Source: Beijerinckiaceae bacterium
GTDB lineage: Bacteria > Pseudomonadota > Alphaproteobacteria > Rhizobiales > Beijerinckiaceae
Assembly (NCBI GenBank): GCA_027533425.1
Contig: JAPZUD010000006.1
Span: 372,001 to 436,000, forward strand
DNA length: 64,000 nucleotides
Direction of reading: 5' to 3'
In this document: piece after piece, positions 12,368 through 22,636 of the stretch
How the letters are laid out: every line of letters begins with the position of its first letter
Position numbering within the stretch: position 1 is the stretch's first letter
The notes under the pieces: model-generated
Databases searched by the model: none
The model's input: only the letters and a program-made list of their open reading frames with translations
What the model was told of the DNA's origin: nothing
Position numbers and translations under genes: made by a program

Positions 12368-13276
12368 ATGCCGATCGAGGAATGCCGGATCGCCTGGCTG
12401 CGCGCGCTCTCGCATGAGCGGCTCTATTCGCTGAGGACGATCGAGGCCTATGGCCGCGATGTCCTGCAATTCCTGGCCTTTCTCGGCCCGGATTGCCATT
12501 CGCCCGAAGCCTTCCTCGCAATCCGGCCGGCTGATCTGCGGCTCTTCCTCGCCGAACGCCGCGAGAAGGGCGTGGAAAGCCGGTCGATCATGCGCCAGCT
12601 CGCGGGCCTGCGCTCCTTCGCACGCTATCTCGAGCGCGAGGGCCACGGCCATGCCTCGGCCTTCAAGGCGGTGAAGGGCCCGCGGGTCCGCAAGGGCCTG
12701 CCGCGACCGCTCGCTCCGCAGGATGCGCGCGCTACGGCAGCGACCGCCACCCGGGCCGGCGAGGCCCGCGAACCCTGGATCCTCGCGCGTGACGCCGCCG
12801 TCTTCGCTCTGCTGTATGGCGGCGGGCTGCGCATTTCCGAGGCGCTGTCGCTGAAGCGCCGGGATGCCCCGCGTTCAGCCGGCGAGGTGCTGACCATCAC
12901 CGGCAAGGGCGGCAAGGTCCGGCAGGTGCCGGTCCTGCCGCTGATTGTGGACAGTATTGCCACGTATCTCGCGCTTTCGCCTTGGAAGGTGGGGCCGGAA
13001 GGGCCGCTCTTCCTCGGCGCGAAAGGCGGGCCGCTTTCGCCCCGGATTATCCAGCTGGCCATGGAAGGGCTGCGCGGCGCGCTCGGCCTGCCGGATTCGG
13101 CCACGCCCCATGCGCTGCGCCATTCCTTCGCCACGCATCTCCTGGCCCGTGGCGGCGATCTCCGCACGATCCAGGAACTGCTCGGCCATGCCTCCCTCTC
13201 GACCACGCAGGTCTATACCGAGGTCGATACGGCCCGCCTGATGGCCACCTACAAGGCCGCTCATCCACGGGCCTGA
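12368..13276 (+). CDS. xerC: Tyrosine recombinase, XerC type
   Basis: The 302-residue protein has the N-terminal SAM-like core-binding domain (about 1-90) and the catalytic domain with all six key residues: Arg155 (GLRISEAL), Lys180 (GKGGKVRQ), His248 and Arg251 (HALRHSFATHLL), His274 (LLGHASLS) and nucleophile Tyr283. Length and placement beside priA fit the housekeeping XerC that resolves chromosome dimers at dif, not a phage integrase. The frame is open further upstream, but that part is antisense to priA. The ATG at 12368 has ACGGAG seven bases before it. Confidence 0.93.
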   Translation: MPIEECRIAWLRALSHERLYSLRTIEAYGRDVLQFLAFLGPDCHSPEAFLAIRPADLRLFLAERREKGVESRSIMRQLAGLRSFARYLEREGHGHASAFKAVKGPRVRKGLPRPLAPQDARATAATATRAGEAREPWILARDAAVFALLYGGGLRISEALSLKRRDAPRSAGEVLTITGKGGKVRQVPVLPLIVDSIATYLALSPWKVGPEGPLFLGAKGGPLSPRIIQLAMEGLRGALGLPDSATPHALRHSFATHLLARGGDLRTIQELLGHASLSTTQVYTEVDTARLMATYKAAHPRA

Positions 13277-13350
13277 TCGCGCACCCTCTTGCGCGTAGAA
13301 CTACGTGGCTCAATCTGCCCCCGACATGATTCGCGCGGGGGGTTTAAGCG

Positions 13351-13932
13351 ATGTCGCATGGTGCCGGGCATGACAGCCACGAAGTGGGAAGCGAGAACAA
13401 GCGGATCGGCCTGCTGATCGCCATCATGGCGCTGATCCTGTCCTTCTCGGAAATCGGGAACAAGCAGAGCGAGAATGAATCGATGGCGAAGAACATCGAT
13501 GCCTCGAATCTCTGGGCCTTCTACCAGGCCAAGACGATCAGGCGGACATCGGTCCTGACTGCGGCCGAGGAGATGAACGTCACCGCCTCACTGACGGCTG
13601 ATCCCGCCGCCAGAGCCGCGCTCGAGGCGCAGGTGAAGCGCTGGCGCGACACCGCCGCCCGCTATGAGAGCGAACCGGAAACCGGAGAGGGCCGGAAGGA
13701 ATTGATGGCCCGGGCGAAGGAATCCGAAACCCGCCGCGATCTCACCAAGCAGCGCGCGGAAGTGTTCGAGATTTCTTCGGCGCTTCTGCAGATCGGGATC
13801 GTGCTCGCCTCCACGGCCATCATCACCGGGGTGATGATGCTGGTCTGGTGCGCTGGCGGTCTCTCGGTGGTCGCGCTGGTCCTGATGGGCATCGCGATCT
13901 GGAATCCGTTCCTGCTGCCGATCGGCCACTAG
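13351..13932 (+). CDS. DUF4337-family membrane protein
   Basis: The 193-residue protein has one N-terminal transmembrane helix (IGLLIAIMALILSFSEI, about 24-40), a charged helical region with ASNLWAFYQAKTIRRTS (residues 51-67), and two C-terminal transmembrane helices (about 145-190). This layout and the conserved ASNLWAFYQAKTIR segment are typical of DUF4337, a family without a known function. The central part is probably a coiled coil outside or inside the membrane. No functional link to xerC is apparent. Confidence 0.8.
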   Translation: MSHGAGHDSHEVGSENKRIGLLIAIMALILSFSEIGNKQSENESMAKNIDASNLWAFYQAKTIRRTSVLTAAEEMNVTASLTADPAARAALEAQVKRWRDTAARYESEPETGEGRKELMARAKESETRRDLTKQRAEVFEISSALLQIGIVLASTAIITGVMMLVWCAGGLSVVALVLMGIAIWNPFLLPIGH

Positions 13933-13942
13933 GGCCGGAGGC

Positions 13943-14473
13943 TCACGAACCGGCGCGGCGCCAGCTCCGGCGACGGATCCGGCCCGCCAGGGCCAGTAGG
14001 CGATTGCGCTGCCCGCCGATCCGCGCCCGGATCACGCGGATCATCCGGCGGGCCGGCTCGGTCTGGGCATGGGCCCAGGCCCGGATCCGCAGAATCCGGT
14101 CATGCAGCCGGACGAACCAGCGCAGTTGCATCAGCTTGGGCTTGCAGGCCTCGAACAGGAAGGCCGTGACGGCAAGGCCGACTGTCTTGGCGAGCAGGAA
14201 CACCCCGGTGCCGAGCACCAGATGTCCCTTTCCAATGAGCCAGAGCCCCGCCAGCTTGAACGGGAACAGGATCAGCGCGGGAATGGCGAAGACCAGCAAT
14301 GTGGCATAGGGTGGCAGCCGGGCAATGCCGGCCGAGACTGCCGCCTTGAGCGCCACGAGCGGGATCTTCGCGACGATCCAGCCGACCACGGGGGCAAGCC
14401 GCTCCCAGATCCAGGCCTCGACAAGGAAGACAAGCGCGAGAAGGAACCAGAAGAAACGGGTGAGGCGGCGCAT
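13943..14473 (-). CDS. Conserved membrane protein of unknown function
   Basis: The 176-residue protein has an N-terminal hydrophobic helix (FFWFLLALVFLVEAWIW), two further hydrophobic stretches (about 55-75 and 85-108) and a very basic C-terminal third rich in Arg. This suggests a membrane-anchored protein with a cytoplasmic, possibly nucleic-acid- or lipid-facing, tail. I do not recognise a characterised family. It lies downstream of lpd on the same strand but beyond that gene's terminator. Confidence 0.7.
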   Translation of the reverse strand: MRRLTRFFWFLLALVFLVEAWIWERLAPVVGWIVAKIPLVALKAAVSAGIARLPPYATLLVFAIPALILFPFKLAGLWLIGKGHLVLGTGVFLLAKTVGLAVTAFLFEACKPKLMQLRWFVRLHDRILRIRAWAHAQTEPARRMIRVIRARIGGQRNRLLALAGRIRRRSWRRAGS

Positions 14474-14562
14474 CGGCCCTCATGCCATCGGAAGGGACAC
14501 CGATCCTGCACGCCGCTGTGGCGGAAGCAAGGACGGAGCATGGCGCAGCCAGCCCCGTCAGG

Positions 14563-14587
14563 AAAAGGGCCGGTCAGGCCGGCCCTT
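14563..14587 (-). terminator. Terminator after lpd
   Basis: GGGCCGG (14567-14573) pairs with CCGGCCC (14579-14585). Reading the minus strand the hairpin is flanked by AA and TTTT, a short but usable T-run. It lies 5 bp past the lpd stop and closes the TCA gene block. Confidence 0.7.
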
Positions 14588-14592
14588 CGCGA

Positions 14593-15987
14593 TCAGAGAT
14601 GGATCTGCCGCTTCTCGACAGCCATGGCCGCTTCCTTGACGGCCTCGCTCATCGTCGGATGGGCATGGCAGGTCCGGGCCAGATCCTCGGAGGAGCCACC
14701 GAACTCCATCAGCACCGCCGCCTCGTGGATCATCTCGCCGGCTCCGGCGGCGATGATATGCACGCCCAGCACCCGGTCGGTTGTCTTGTCGGCCAGCACC
14801 TTCACGAAACCATCCGTCGCGCGGTTGGCGCGGGCGCGGCCATTGGCCGTGAAGGGGAACTTGCCGACATTGTAGGCGATGCCGGCGGCCTTGAGCTCTT
14901 CCTCGGTCTTGCCGACTGTCGCCACTTCCGGCCACGTATAGACCACGCCCGGGATGACGTCGTAATTCACATGGCCCGCCTTGCCGGCAAGGATTTCGGC
15001 CACGGCCATGCCCTCGTCCTCGGCCTTGTGGGCGAGCATCGGGCCGCGCACCACGTCGCCGATCGCATAGATGCCCGGCACATTGGTCGCGAAATGGTCG
15101 TTGATGATCACCCGGCCGCGCTCGAGCGCCACGCCGGCCGCCTCGAGGCCGAGGCCCTCGGTATTCGGCCGCCGGCCAATCGCCACCAGCACGATATCGG
15201 CCTGCACCGTCTCGGCCGCACCACCGGCAGCCGGCTCCACCGTCAGCGAAACGCCGGCGCCCTTGCTGGCGCCGGTCACCTTCCTGCCGAGATGGAAGGT
15301 GATGCCCTGCTTCTCCAGCATGCGCTGGAACTGCTTGGCCACTTCCGCATCCATGCCCGGCAGGATCCGGTCGAGATACTCGATCACCTCGACTTTCGCG
15401 CCGAGGCGCCGCCAGACCGAGCCGAGTTCCAGCCCGATCACGCCGGCGCCGATCACCACGAGCTTGCCGGGAACCTTGTCGAGCTCGAGCGCGCCGGTAG
15501 AAGAGACGATCTGCGTCTCGTCAATCGCAACGCCCGGCAGCTGCGCCACCTCGGAACCGGTTGCGATGACGATGGATTTCGTCTCGAGCACCTGCTGGGT
15601 GCCATCCGCCGCCGTGACCTGCACCTTGCCCGGTGCGAGGATCGTGCCGAGACCATGGAAAGCCTCGACCTTGTTCTTCTTCAGCAGGAAGCCGACGCCG
15701 GTCACATTGGCATCCACCGTGTCCTGCTTGTGCTTCATCATCGCCGGCAGGTTGAGCGTCGGCGCCGGCACATCGATCCCGAGCGCGGCAAAGCCATGGC
15801 CGGCCTCGTCGAACATCTCCGAGGCATGGAGGAGCGCCTTGGAGGGAATGCAGCCGACATTGAGGCAGGTGCCGCCATGCGTCTTGCGCTTTTCCACCAC
15901 CGCAACCTTGAGACCGAGCTGCGCCGCGCGGATCGCGCAGACATAGCCGCCGGGGCCGGTACCGATGACGATGAGATCATATGCCAT
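14593..15987 (-). CDS. lpd: Dihydrolipoyl dehydrogenase (E3 of 2-oxoglutarate dehydrogenase)
   Basis: The 464-residue flavoprotein reoxidises dihydrolipoamide with NAD+. It has the FAD-binding [10 protein letters not shown] (9-18), the redox-active disulfide in [13 protein letters not shown] (Cys41, Cys46), a second dinucleotide fold ([15 protein letters not shown]) and the C-terminal HAHPTMSEA with the catalytic His443-Glu448 pair. As the last gene of the mdh-to-lpd block it most likely supplies E3 to SucA/OdhB, though one E3 can serve several complexes. Confidence 0.97.
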   Translation of the reverse strand: MAYDLIVIGTGPGGYVCAIRAAQLGLKVAVVEKRKTHGGTCLNVGCIPSKALLHASEMFDEAGHGFAALGIDVPAPTLNLPAMMKHKQDTVDANVTGVGFLLKKNKVEAFHGLGTILAPGKVQVTAADGTQQVLETKSIVIATGSEVAQLPGVAIDETQIVSSTGALELDKVPGKLVVIGAGVIGLELGSVWRRLGAKVEVIEYLDRILPGMDAEVAKQFQRMLEKQGITFHLGRKVTGASKGAGVSLTVEPAAGGAAETVQADIVLVAIGRRPNTEGLGLEAAGVALERGRVIINDHFATNVPGIYAIGDVVRGPMLAHKAEDEGMAVAEILAGKAGHVNYDVIPGVVYTWPEVATVGKTEEELKAAGIAYNVGKFPFTANGRARANRATDGFVKVLADKTTDRVLGVHIIAAGAGEMIHEAAVLMEFGGSSEDLARTCHAHPTMSEAVKEAAMAVEKRQIHL

Positions 15988-16011
15988 GGTTCTTTTCCTT
16001 GGTTGGTCTGG

Positions 16012-16758
16012 TCAGCCGCGGCCGCCCGAAACATTGAGAATGGCGCCTGTCACGTAGGAAGCCTCATCCGAGAGCAGCCAGCTGATGGCCTGCGCGACCT
16101 CGGCTGCCGTACCCTCGCGCTTCATCGGCAGGCTCTCCCGCACCTGCGCCACCCGGTCGGGCCAGCCGCCGGAGGCATGGATATCCGTATCGATTATGCC
16201 GGGCCGGACCGCATTGACGCGGATCCCCTCGGCTGCCACCTCGCGGGCGAGCCCGATGGTGAAGCTGTCAATCGCGCCTTTCGAGGCGGCATAATCGACA
16301 TATTGCCCCGGCGCGCCGAGCGTCACTGCCGCCGAGGACAGGTTGACGATCGCCCCGCCCGTGCCGCCATGCCTGGTGGACATGCGCTTGATCGCCTCGC
16401 GGGAGGGGACGAAGGAGCCAATGATATTGATGGAGAACATGCGGTTGAGCCGCTCGACGCTCATCTCGTCCACCCGCGCCGGCAGGTCGACCACGCCGGC
16501 ATTGTTGACGAGCACCTTCAGCGTGCCAAGCGCATCCGCCGCCGCAAACAGGCGCAGCACATCCGCCTCGACCGAAACGTCACCCTGCACCGCCACGGCC
16601 TTGCCACCGGCACCTTCGATCTCGGCAACCAACGTCTCGGCCGCCGCCTTGTTGCCGGCATAGTTCACCACCACGGCATAGCCTTTGGCGGCAAGCTGGC
16701 GGCAGCAGGCGGCGCCAATGCCGCGGGAACCGCCAGTGACAAGGGCAACGCGGGTCAT
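16012..16758 (-). CDS. SDR-family oxidoreductase
   Basis: The 248-residue short-chain dehydrogenase has the NADP-type cofactor motif TGGSRGIG (residues 8-15), the NNAG motif, the catalytic Ser (LSSA) and YxxxK (YAASK), and a normal C-terminus (VTGAILNVSGGRG). It resembles FabG/glucose-1-dehydrogenase-like SDRs, but the substrate cannot be deduced. It lies between odhB and lpd with a GGGAG ribosome-binding site and is probably cotranscribed with them; it is not a known part of 2-oxoglutarate dehydrogenase. Confidence 0.92.
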   Translation of the reverse strand: MTRVALVTGGSRGIGAACCRQLAAKGYAVVVNYAGNKAAAETLVAEIEGAGGKAVAVQGDVSVEADVLRLFAAADALGTLKVLVNNAGVVDLPARVDEMSVERLNRMFSINIIGSFVPSREAIKRMSTRHGGTGGAIVNLSSAAVTLGAPGQYVDYAASKGAIDSFTIGLAREVAAEGIRVNAVRPGIIDTDIHASGGWPDRVAQVRESLPMKREGTAAEVAQAISWLLSDEASYVTGAILNVSGGRG

Positions 16759-16770
16759 GCAGGGTCTCCC

Positions 16771-17010
16771 TCAGGATGTCGGGGCCAGATCAGCCAGCCG
16801 GTCAAGGACCGTGGCAAGACCGACCGGATTGAGCACCTGCCGGCCATCCCACGGCCAGGCCCAGAGCACGGTGGCGAGCAAGTCGATGACCGGCCGCGAC
16901 GGGGAGGAGCCGGCGAGCTGCCGGACCCTCCCGTCAATCTCGGGCCCGAACACGACATGCCCTTTCAGGATGTCGCGGATCGGGTCTTCGCCGGGCCGTT
17001 CGCCGGCCAT
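16771..17010 (-). CDS. Small hypothetical protein between odhB and the SDR gene
   Basis: This 79-residue frame fits exactly between the odhB stop (5 bp upstream) and the SDR start (12 bp downstream). That tight packing supports a real gene, although there is no clear ribosome-binding site, so translation would depend on coupling to odhB. It is mildly acidic with several Leu/Val-rich stretches (PVIDLLATVLWAWPW in the middle) and no signal peptide. I do not recognise a family. Confidence 0.5.
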   Translation of the reverse strand: MAGERPGEDPIRDILKGHVVFGPEIDGRVRQLAGSSPSRPVIDLLATVLWAWPWDGRQVLNPVGLATVLDRLADLAPTS

Positions 17011-17015
17011 GGCGA

Positions 17016-18221
17016 TCAGAGATCCATCACCAGCCGGGCCGGATCCTCGAGGCTTTCCTTGACGCGCACGAGGAAGGTCACGGCTTCCTTTCCGTCGACG
17101 ATCCGGTGATCATAGGACAAAGCCAGATACATCATCGGGCGGATCTCGATCTTGCCGCCGATGGCCACCGGCCGTTCCTGGATCTTGTGCATGCCCAGAA
17201 TGCCCGATTGCGGGGCATTGAGGATCGGCGTCGACATCAGCGAGCCGTAGATGCCGCCATTGGTGATCGTGAAGGTGCCGCCGGCCATTTCCTCGATCTT
17301 GAGCTGGCCGTCGCGGGCGCGCTTGCCGAAATCGGCAATCGTCTTCTCGATCCCGGCCAGGCCGAGATGATCCGCATCGCGCAGGACCGGCACGACAAGG
17401 CCCTTCTCCGTGCCGACGGCGATGCCGACATGATAGTAGTTCTTGTAGATGATGTCGGTGCCGTCGATCTCGGCATTAACGCCCGGCAATTCCTTCAGCG
17501 CCTGCACGCAAGCCTTCACGAAGAAGCTCATGAAGCCGAGCTTCACGCCATGCTTCTTCTCGAACAGGTCCTTGTACTGGTTGCGGAGCGCCATCACCGC
17601 ACTCATGTCGACCTCGTTGAACGTGGTCAGCATGGCGGCCGTGTTCTGGCTTTCCTTGAGGCGGCGCGCGATCGTCTGGCGCAGCTTGGTCATCTTGACG
17701 CGCTCCTCGCGGGACGCATCCGACGGGGCGGAAGCGGCACGCGGCGCAGCGGGAGCAGAAGCAGGGGCCGGAGCCGGGGCGGCGGCAGCGCGGAGCACGT
17801 CTTCCTTCAGCACCTGACCACGCTTGCCCGAGCCTTCGGTGACGGACAGACCGGTCTCGGCCATCATCTTGGCGGCCGAGGGAGCCGGCGGCATGGCCGG
17901 GGCGGCAGGCGCCACCGGGGCGGGAGCCGGCGCCGGCGCAGCAGCGGGAGCCGCGGCGGCGGGGGCTGCGGCAGCCGCCGCCCCGCCGGCCGTGATCATG
18001 CCGAGCAGCGCGCCGACGCCGACGGATTCGCCATCCTTCGCCACGATTTCCGCGAGCGTGCCGGCGGCCGGCGCGTTGACTTCGAGCGTCACCTTGTCGG
18101 TTTCAAGCTCGAGCAGGGGCTCGTCCGCCTTGACGACATCGCCGGGCTTCTTGAACCACTTGCCGATCGTGGCTTCCGACACGCTTTCGCCGAGGGTCGG
18201 GACGCGGATTTCAGTGCTCAT
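17016..18221 (-). CDS. odhB: Dihydrolipoyllysine-residue succinyltransferase (E2 of 2-oxoglutarate dehydrogenase)
   Basis: The 401-residue E2 has one lipoyl domain with the lipoylated Lys43 (ETDKVTLEV), an Ala/Pro-rich linker (about 80-113), an E3-binding domain ([20 protein letters not shown], 114-133) and the catalytic domain ending SYDHRIVDG with His372 and Asp376. A second Ala/Pro linker (145-168) separates the last two. The ATG at 18221 begins the conserved [14 protein letters not shown]; a longer open frame upstream lies in the gap to sucA and is unlikely to be translated. Confidence 0.97.
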   Translation of the reverse strand: MSTEIRVPTLGESVSEATIGKWFKKPGDVVKADEPLLELETDKVTLEVNAPAAGTLAEIVAKDGESVGVGALLGMITAGGAAAAAAPAAAAPAAAPAPAPAPVAPAAPAMPPAPSAAKMMAETGLSVTEGSGKRGQVLKEDVLRAAAAPAPAPASAPAAPRAASAPSDASREERVKMTKLRQTIARRLKESQNTAAMLTTFNEVDMSAVMALRNQYKDLFEKKHGVKLGFMSFFVKACVQALKELPGVNAEIDGTDIIYKNYYHVGIAVGTEKGLVVPVLRDADHLGLAGIEKTIADFGKRARDGQLKIEEMAGGTFTITNGGIYGSLMSTPILNAPQSGILGMHKIQERPVAIGGKIEIRPMMYLALSYDHRIVDGKEAVTFLVRVKESLEDPARLVMDL

Positions 18222-18255
18222 AGGGTGAACCTTTGTTCGGTCTCTGGATGGACGT

Positions 18256-21132
18256 TCAGGAGGCGAAGGCTTCGTCGAGGAACGCCTGCAACTGCTGCAG
18301 GTGCTTCGACATCTGACCCACGGCAGTCGAGGCCGAGGCCGGGCGGCCGACATAGCGCAGCTTCTTGGCCGAGGAGCCGGACTGGCTCAGCAGCCATTCC
18401 GAATACGGCTCCACGAAGGACCAGGCCCCCATATTCTTGGGTTCTTCCTGGCACCAGACGACATCGGCCTTCTTGAAGCGCGACAATTCGGCGACGATCG
18501 ACTTGAGCGGGAACGGATAAAGCTGTTCCACACGCAGGATGTAGACATCGTCGATCCCGCGCTTCTCGCGATCCTCGAGCAAGTCGTAATAGACCTTGCC
18601 CGAGCAGAGGATGACGCGGCGGATCTTGGCATCCGGCTTCAGCTTGAGCGGCGCGCGCCCGAGTTCGGCATCATCCTTGAGAATGCGGTGGAACGACGTG
18701 CCCTCCGCCAGTTCCGCCAGGTCGGACACGCAGCGCTTGTGGCGAAGCAGGCTCTTCGGCGTCATCAGGATGAGCGGCTTGCGGAAGTCGCGCTTGATCT
18801 GCCGGCGCAGCACGTGGAAGTAGTTTGCCGGCGTTGTGCAATTCGCCACCTGCATGTTGTCTTCGGCGCAGAGTTGCAGGAAGCGCTCCAGGCGGGCCGA
18901 GGAATGCTCGGGGCCCTGACCTTCATAGCCATGGGGCAGCAGGCAGACCAGGCCAGACATGCGCAGCCACTTGCGCTCGCCCGACGAGATGAACTGGTCG
19001 AACAGCACCTGGGCGCCATTGGCGAAATCGCCGAACTGGGCTTCCCAGCAGACCAGCGCATTCGGCTCCGAGAGCGAATAGCCATATTCGAAGCCGAGCA
19101 CGGCCTCTTCCGAAAGCATCGAATTGATGACCTCGTAGCGCCCCTGCCCGGCCTCGATATGGTTGAGCGGGGTGTAGCGGGTCTCGGTTTCCTGGTCGAT
19201 CAGCACCGAATGCCGCTGGCTGAACGTGCCGCGTTCGCAATCCTGGCCCGACAGGCGGACACGATGCCCTTCTGTCACGAGGCTGCCGAACGCAAGGGCC
19301 TCGCCCATCGCCCAGTCGATCCCCTCGCCGCTCTCAACCATCTTCCGGCGGTTCTCGAGGAAACGCTGGATGGTCTTGTGGACGTTCATTTCCTTCGGAA
19401 CCGTGGTGATCGCGAGGCCGATCTCCTTCAGGCGATCGATTGCGACACCGGACTGGCCGCGGCGCGGATCATCCTCGTTTTCCTTGGTCGATTTCAGGCC
19501 CGCCCACTTGCCGTCGAGCCAGTCGGCCTTGTTCGGCTTGTAGGCCTGGCCGGCCTCGAATTCGGCCTCGAGGCGCGACCGCCAGTCGGCCCGCATCTTC
19601 TCGACTTCACCCTCGGTCACGACGCCTTCCGCGACGAGCTTGCGGGCATACATGGCCAGCGTGCTCTCATGGGCGCGGATCTTCTTGTACATGACCGGCT
19701 GGGTAAAGCCGGGCTCATCGCCCTCGTTATGGCCGAAGCGGCGATAGCACCACATATCGATGACGACCGGCTTCTGGAACTTCATCCGGAATTCGGTGGC
19801 CACCTTCGCCGCGAAGACAACCGCTTCCGGATCGTCACCGTTGACGTGGAAGATCGGCGCCTCGACCATCTTCGCCACATCCGAAGGATAGGGCGAGGAA
19901 CGCGAATAGCGCGGATAGGTGGTGAAGCCGATCTGGTTGTTGATGATGAAATGCACGGAACCGCCGGTCCGGTGGCCCTTCAGCCCCGAAAGGCCGAAAC
20001 ATTCCGCCACGACACCCTGGCCGGCAAAGGCCGCATCGCCATGGATGAGCAGCGGAAGCACGGCGCGGCGGTCATCCGGCGGGCAGCCGAGCTGATCCTG
20101 CTTCGCACGGACCTTCCCCAGCACGACCGGATTGACGATCTCGAGATGCGACGGATTCGGCGTCAGCGAGAGATGGACATTGTTGCCATCGAAGGTGCGG
20201 TCGGACGAGGCACCGAGATGGTACTTCACGTCGCCAGAGCCTTCCACGTCATCCGGAGCGAAAGAGCCACCCTTGAATTCGTGGAACAGCGCGCGATGCG
20301 GCTTGCCCATCACTTGCGTCAGCACGTTGAGGCGGCCGCGATGCGCCATGCCGAGCACGATATCCTGCACGCCGAGATTGCCGCCGCGCTTGATGATCTG
20401 CTCGAGGGCGGGAATCAGGCTCTCGCCGCCATCCAGCCCGAAGCGCTTGGTGCCGGTGAACTTGACGTCGAGGAATTTCTCGAACCCTTCCGCCTCGACC
20501 AGCTTGTTGAGGATCGCGCGCTTGCCCTCGCGGGTGAAGCTGATTTCCTTGTCCGGCCCCTCGATGCGCTCCTGCAGCCAGGACTTCTCGGCCGGCGAGG
20601 AGATATGCATGAATTCATAGCCGATCGTCTCGCAATAGGTGCGGCGGAGGATCGCCAGCATCTCGCGGATCGTCGCGAATTCCAGACCGAGCACATGGTC
20701 GATGAAGATCTTGCGGTCCCAGTCAGCCTCGGTGAAGCCATAGGAGGAGGGATGCAGTTCCTCGTGATCCTTCGGGCCCTCGATGCCTAGGGGATCAAGA
20801 TTGGCGTGGAGATGGCCGCGCATGCGATAGGCACGGATCATCATGAGTGCATGGACCGAATCCCGCGCGGCGCGCTGGACATCGGCTTCCGAAATGGCGC
20901 TGCCCTTGCCGGCCGCTTCGGCCTTGCCCTTCAGCTTGTCGCCGACCGCCTTCTCGACCGCGGCCCAGTTGCCATCGAGCGCCGAGATCAGCTCGCCATT
21001 GGCTGCAACGGGCCAGTTCTTGCGCTTCCAGGACGGGCCGGGCGCGGCCTCGGCATAGAGCGCCTCGAAATAGGCGGCGCTGTCGCCGCCGATGGCGGCC
21101 AGTTCGTCGGCAGTGTCGAAATCGCGGTCCAT
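18256..21132 (-). CDS. sucA: 2-oxoglutarate dehydrogenase E1 component
   Basis: The 958-residue thiamine-diphosphate enzyme decarboxylates 2-oxoglutarate and succinylates the E2 lipoyl group. Diagnostic segments include [13 protein letters not shown], the ThDP/Mg region [28 protein letters not shown] and [20 protein letters not shown] near the C-terminal third. The frame is open 27 codons further upstream, but the ATG at 21132 has an AGGGG site and starts the family-typical acidic N-terminus. The gene is followed directly by odhB. Confidence 0.98.
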   Translation of the reverse strand: MDRDFDTADELAAIGGDSAAYFEALYAEAAPGPSWKRKNWPVAANGELISALDGNWAAVEKAVGDKLKGKAEAAGKGSAISEADVQRAARDSVHALMMIRAYRMRGHLHANLDPLGIEGPKDHEELHPSSYGFTEADWDRKIFIDHVLGLEFATIREMLAILRRTYCETIGYEFMHISSPAEKSWLQERIEGPDKEISFTREGKRAILNKLVEAEGFEKFLDVKFTGTKRFGLDGGESLIPALEQIIKRGGNLGVQDIVLGMAHRGRLNVLTQVMGKPHRALFHEFKGGSFAPDDVEGSGDVKYHLGASSDRTFDGNNVHLSLTPNPSHLEIVNPVVLGKVRAKQDQLGCPPDDRRAVLPLLIHGDAAFAGQGVVAECFGLSGLKGHRTGGSVHFIINNQIGFTTYPRYSRSSPYPSDVAKMVEAPIFHVNGDDPEAVVFAAKVATEFRMKFQKPVVIDMWCYRRFGHNEGDEPGFTQPVMYKKIRAHESTLAMYARKLVAEGVVTEGEVEKMRADWRSRLEAEFEAGQAYKPNKADWLDGKWAGLKSTKENEDDPRRGQSGVAIDRLKEIGLAITTVPKEMNVHKTIQRFLENRRKMVESGEGIDWAMGEALAFGSLVTEGHRVRLSGQDCERGTFSQRHSVLIDQETETRYTPLNHIEAGQGRYEVINSMLSEEAVLGFEYGYSLSEPNALVCWEAQFGDFANGAQVLFDQFISSGERKWLRMSGLVCLLPHGYEGQGPEHSSARLERFLQLCAEDNMQVANCTTPANYFHVLRRQIKRDFRKPLILMTPKSLLRHKRCVSDLAELAEGTSFHRILKDDAELGRAPLKLKPDAKIRRVILCSGKVYYDLLEDREKRGIDDVYILRVEQLYPFPLKSIVAELSRFKKADVVWCQEEPKNMGAWSFVEPYSEWLLSQSGSSAKKLRYVGRPASASTAVGQMSKHLQQLQAFLDEAFAS

Positions 21133-21151
21133 CTGAACGTCCCCTGGCGGT

Positions 21152-21493
21152 TCAATCGACGATGAAAAGACGGGCGCCGCGCGGCGAAACGGAGCGATGC
21201 GGCTCCGCGCCATCGGCGACCTGGTAGCTCATGCCCGGCTTGAGCACGAAGTGTCGGCCATCGGCGAGCGTGGTTTCCAGCTCGCCCTCGAGACAGAGCA
21301 GGACATGCCCCTTCTCGCACCAATGGTCCGACACATAGCCGGCCGAATACTCGACCATGCGGACGCGAATGCGGTTTTCCTGCGGCCCGAAGGTCTGCGT
21401 GCGCCAGAGCGCCTCGCCGGCCTCGCCGGGATGACGGGTCGGCGCAATCGCCGACCAATCCGTGGTTCCGAAGGGAATCTCCGACATCCGCAT
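21152..21493 (-). CDS. Small cupin-fold protein with a DHWC motif
   Basis: The 113-residue protein is a single cupin domain. The first cupin motif region reads GYVSDHWCEKGHVLLCLEGE (52-71) and the second LKPGMSYQVADGAEPHR (83-99). It belongs to the small cupins annotated in databases as 'DHCW motif cupin fold protein', whose function is not established. It sits 5 bp after the sucD stop and 19 bp before sucA, so it is probably cotranscribed with the TCA genes. Metal binding through the His residues is inferred. The start could be the ATG two codons downstream. Confidence 0.8.
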   Translation of the reverse strand: MRMSEIPFGTTDWSAIAPTRHPGEAGEALWRTQTFGPQENRIRVRMVEYSAGYVSDHWCEKGHVLLCLEGELETTLADGRHFVLKPGMSYQVADGAEPHRSVSPRGARLFIVD

Positions 21494-21498
21494 CTGGA

Positions 21499-22386
<888 letters not shown>

Positions 22387-22411
22387 TCGTTTTCCTGTAA
22401 CTTTGAATTAG

Positions 22412-22636
22412 TCACACATGCGTGTTTCCAGGCTGTTTTTTTGCTCTCTTGTCCTTGATGCGGTCCAGAATACTGGCGATTGCAAACAGACTAGCAATCA
22501 ACAGAACGAACACGGCAAAGACCAAATAGCTCAGAAACGAACCCAATCCGCCAACCGAGCCAACCACGCATCCGCCCAAGGATAGTACAAATATCAGGGC
22601 AGTTGCGTAGACGACATAGTCAGCCCAACTCTTCAT
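22412..22636 (-). CDS. Small low-G+C membrane protein between sucC and sucD
   Basis: The 74-residue protein has two hydrophobic stretches ([20 protein letters not shown] and [20 protein letters not shown]) and a basic tail ([17 protein letters not shown]), so an inner-membrane hairpin with a cytoplasmic C-terminus is likely. Its ATG overlaps the sucC stop as ATGA, which implies translational coupling. Base composition over 22441-22620 is about 50% G+C by my count, clearly below the genes on both sides. I recognise no family. The composition suggests a recent arrival, while the precise overlap argues for real translation. Confidence 0.6.
   Translation of the reverse strand: MKSWADYVVYATALIFVLSLGGCVVGSVGGLGSFLSYLVFAVFVLLIASLFAIASILDRIKDKRAKKQPGNTHV

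Noticed and set aside
12368-13276. Tyrosine recombinase as the integrase of a mobile element
   Set aside because: Length, divergent pairing with priA and absence of att-like repeats, tRNA target or phage genes fit housekeeping XerC.
14482-17109. An 875-codon plus-strand open frame across lpd, the SDR gene and the 79-residue gene
   Set aside because: Antisense to well-identified genes; its translation is Arg/Asp/His-rich with no family motif, as expected for the complementary strand of high-G+C coding DNA.
18301-20790. An 829-codon plus-strand open frame antisense to sucA
   Set aside because: Shadow frame; sucA is certain by motifs over its whole length.
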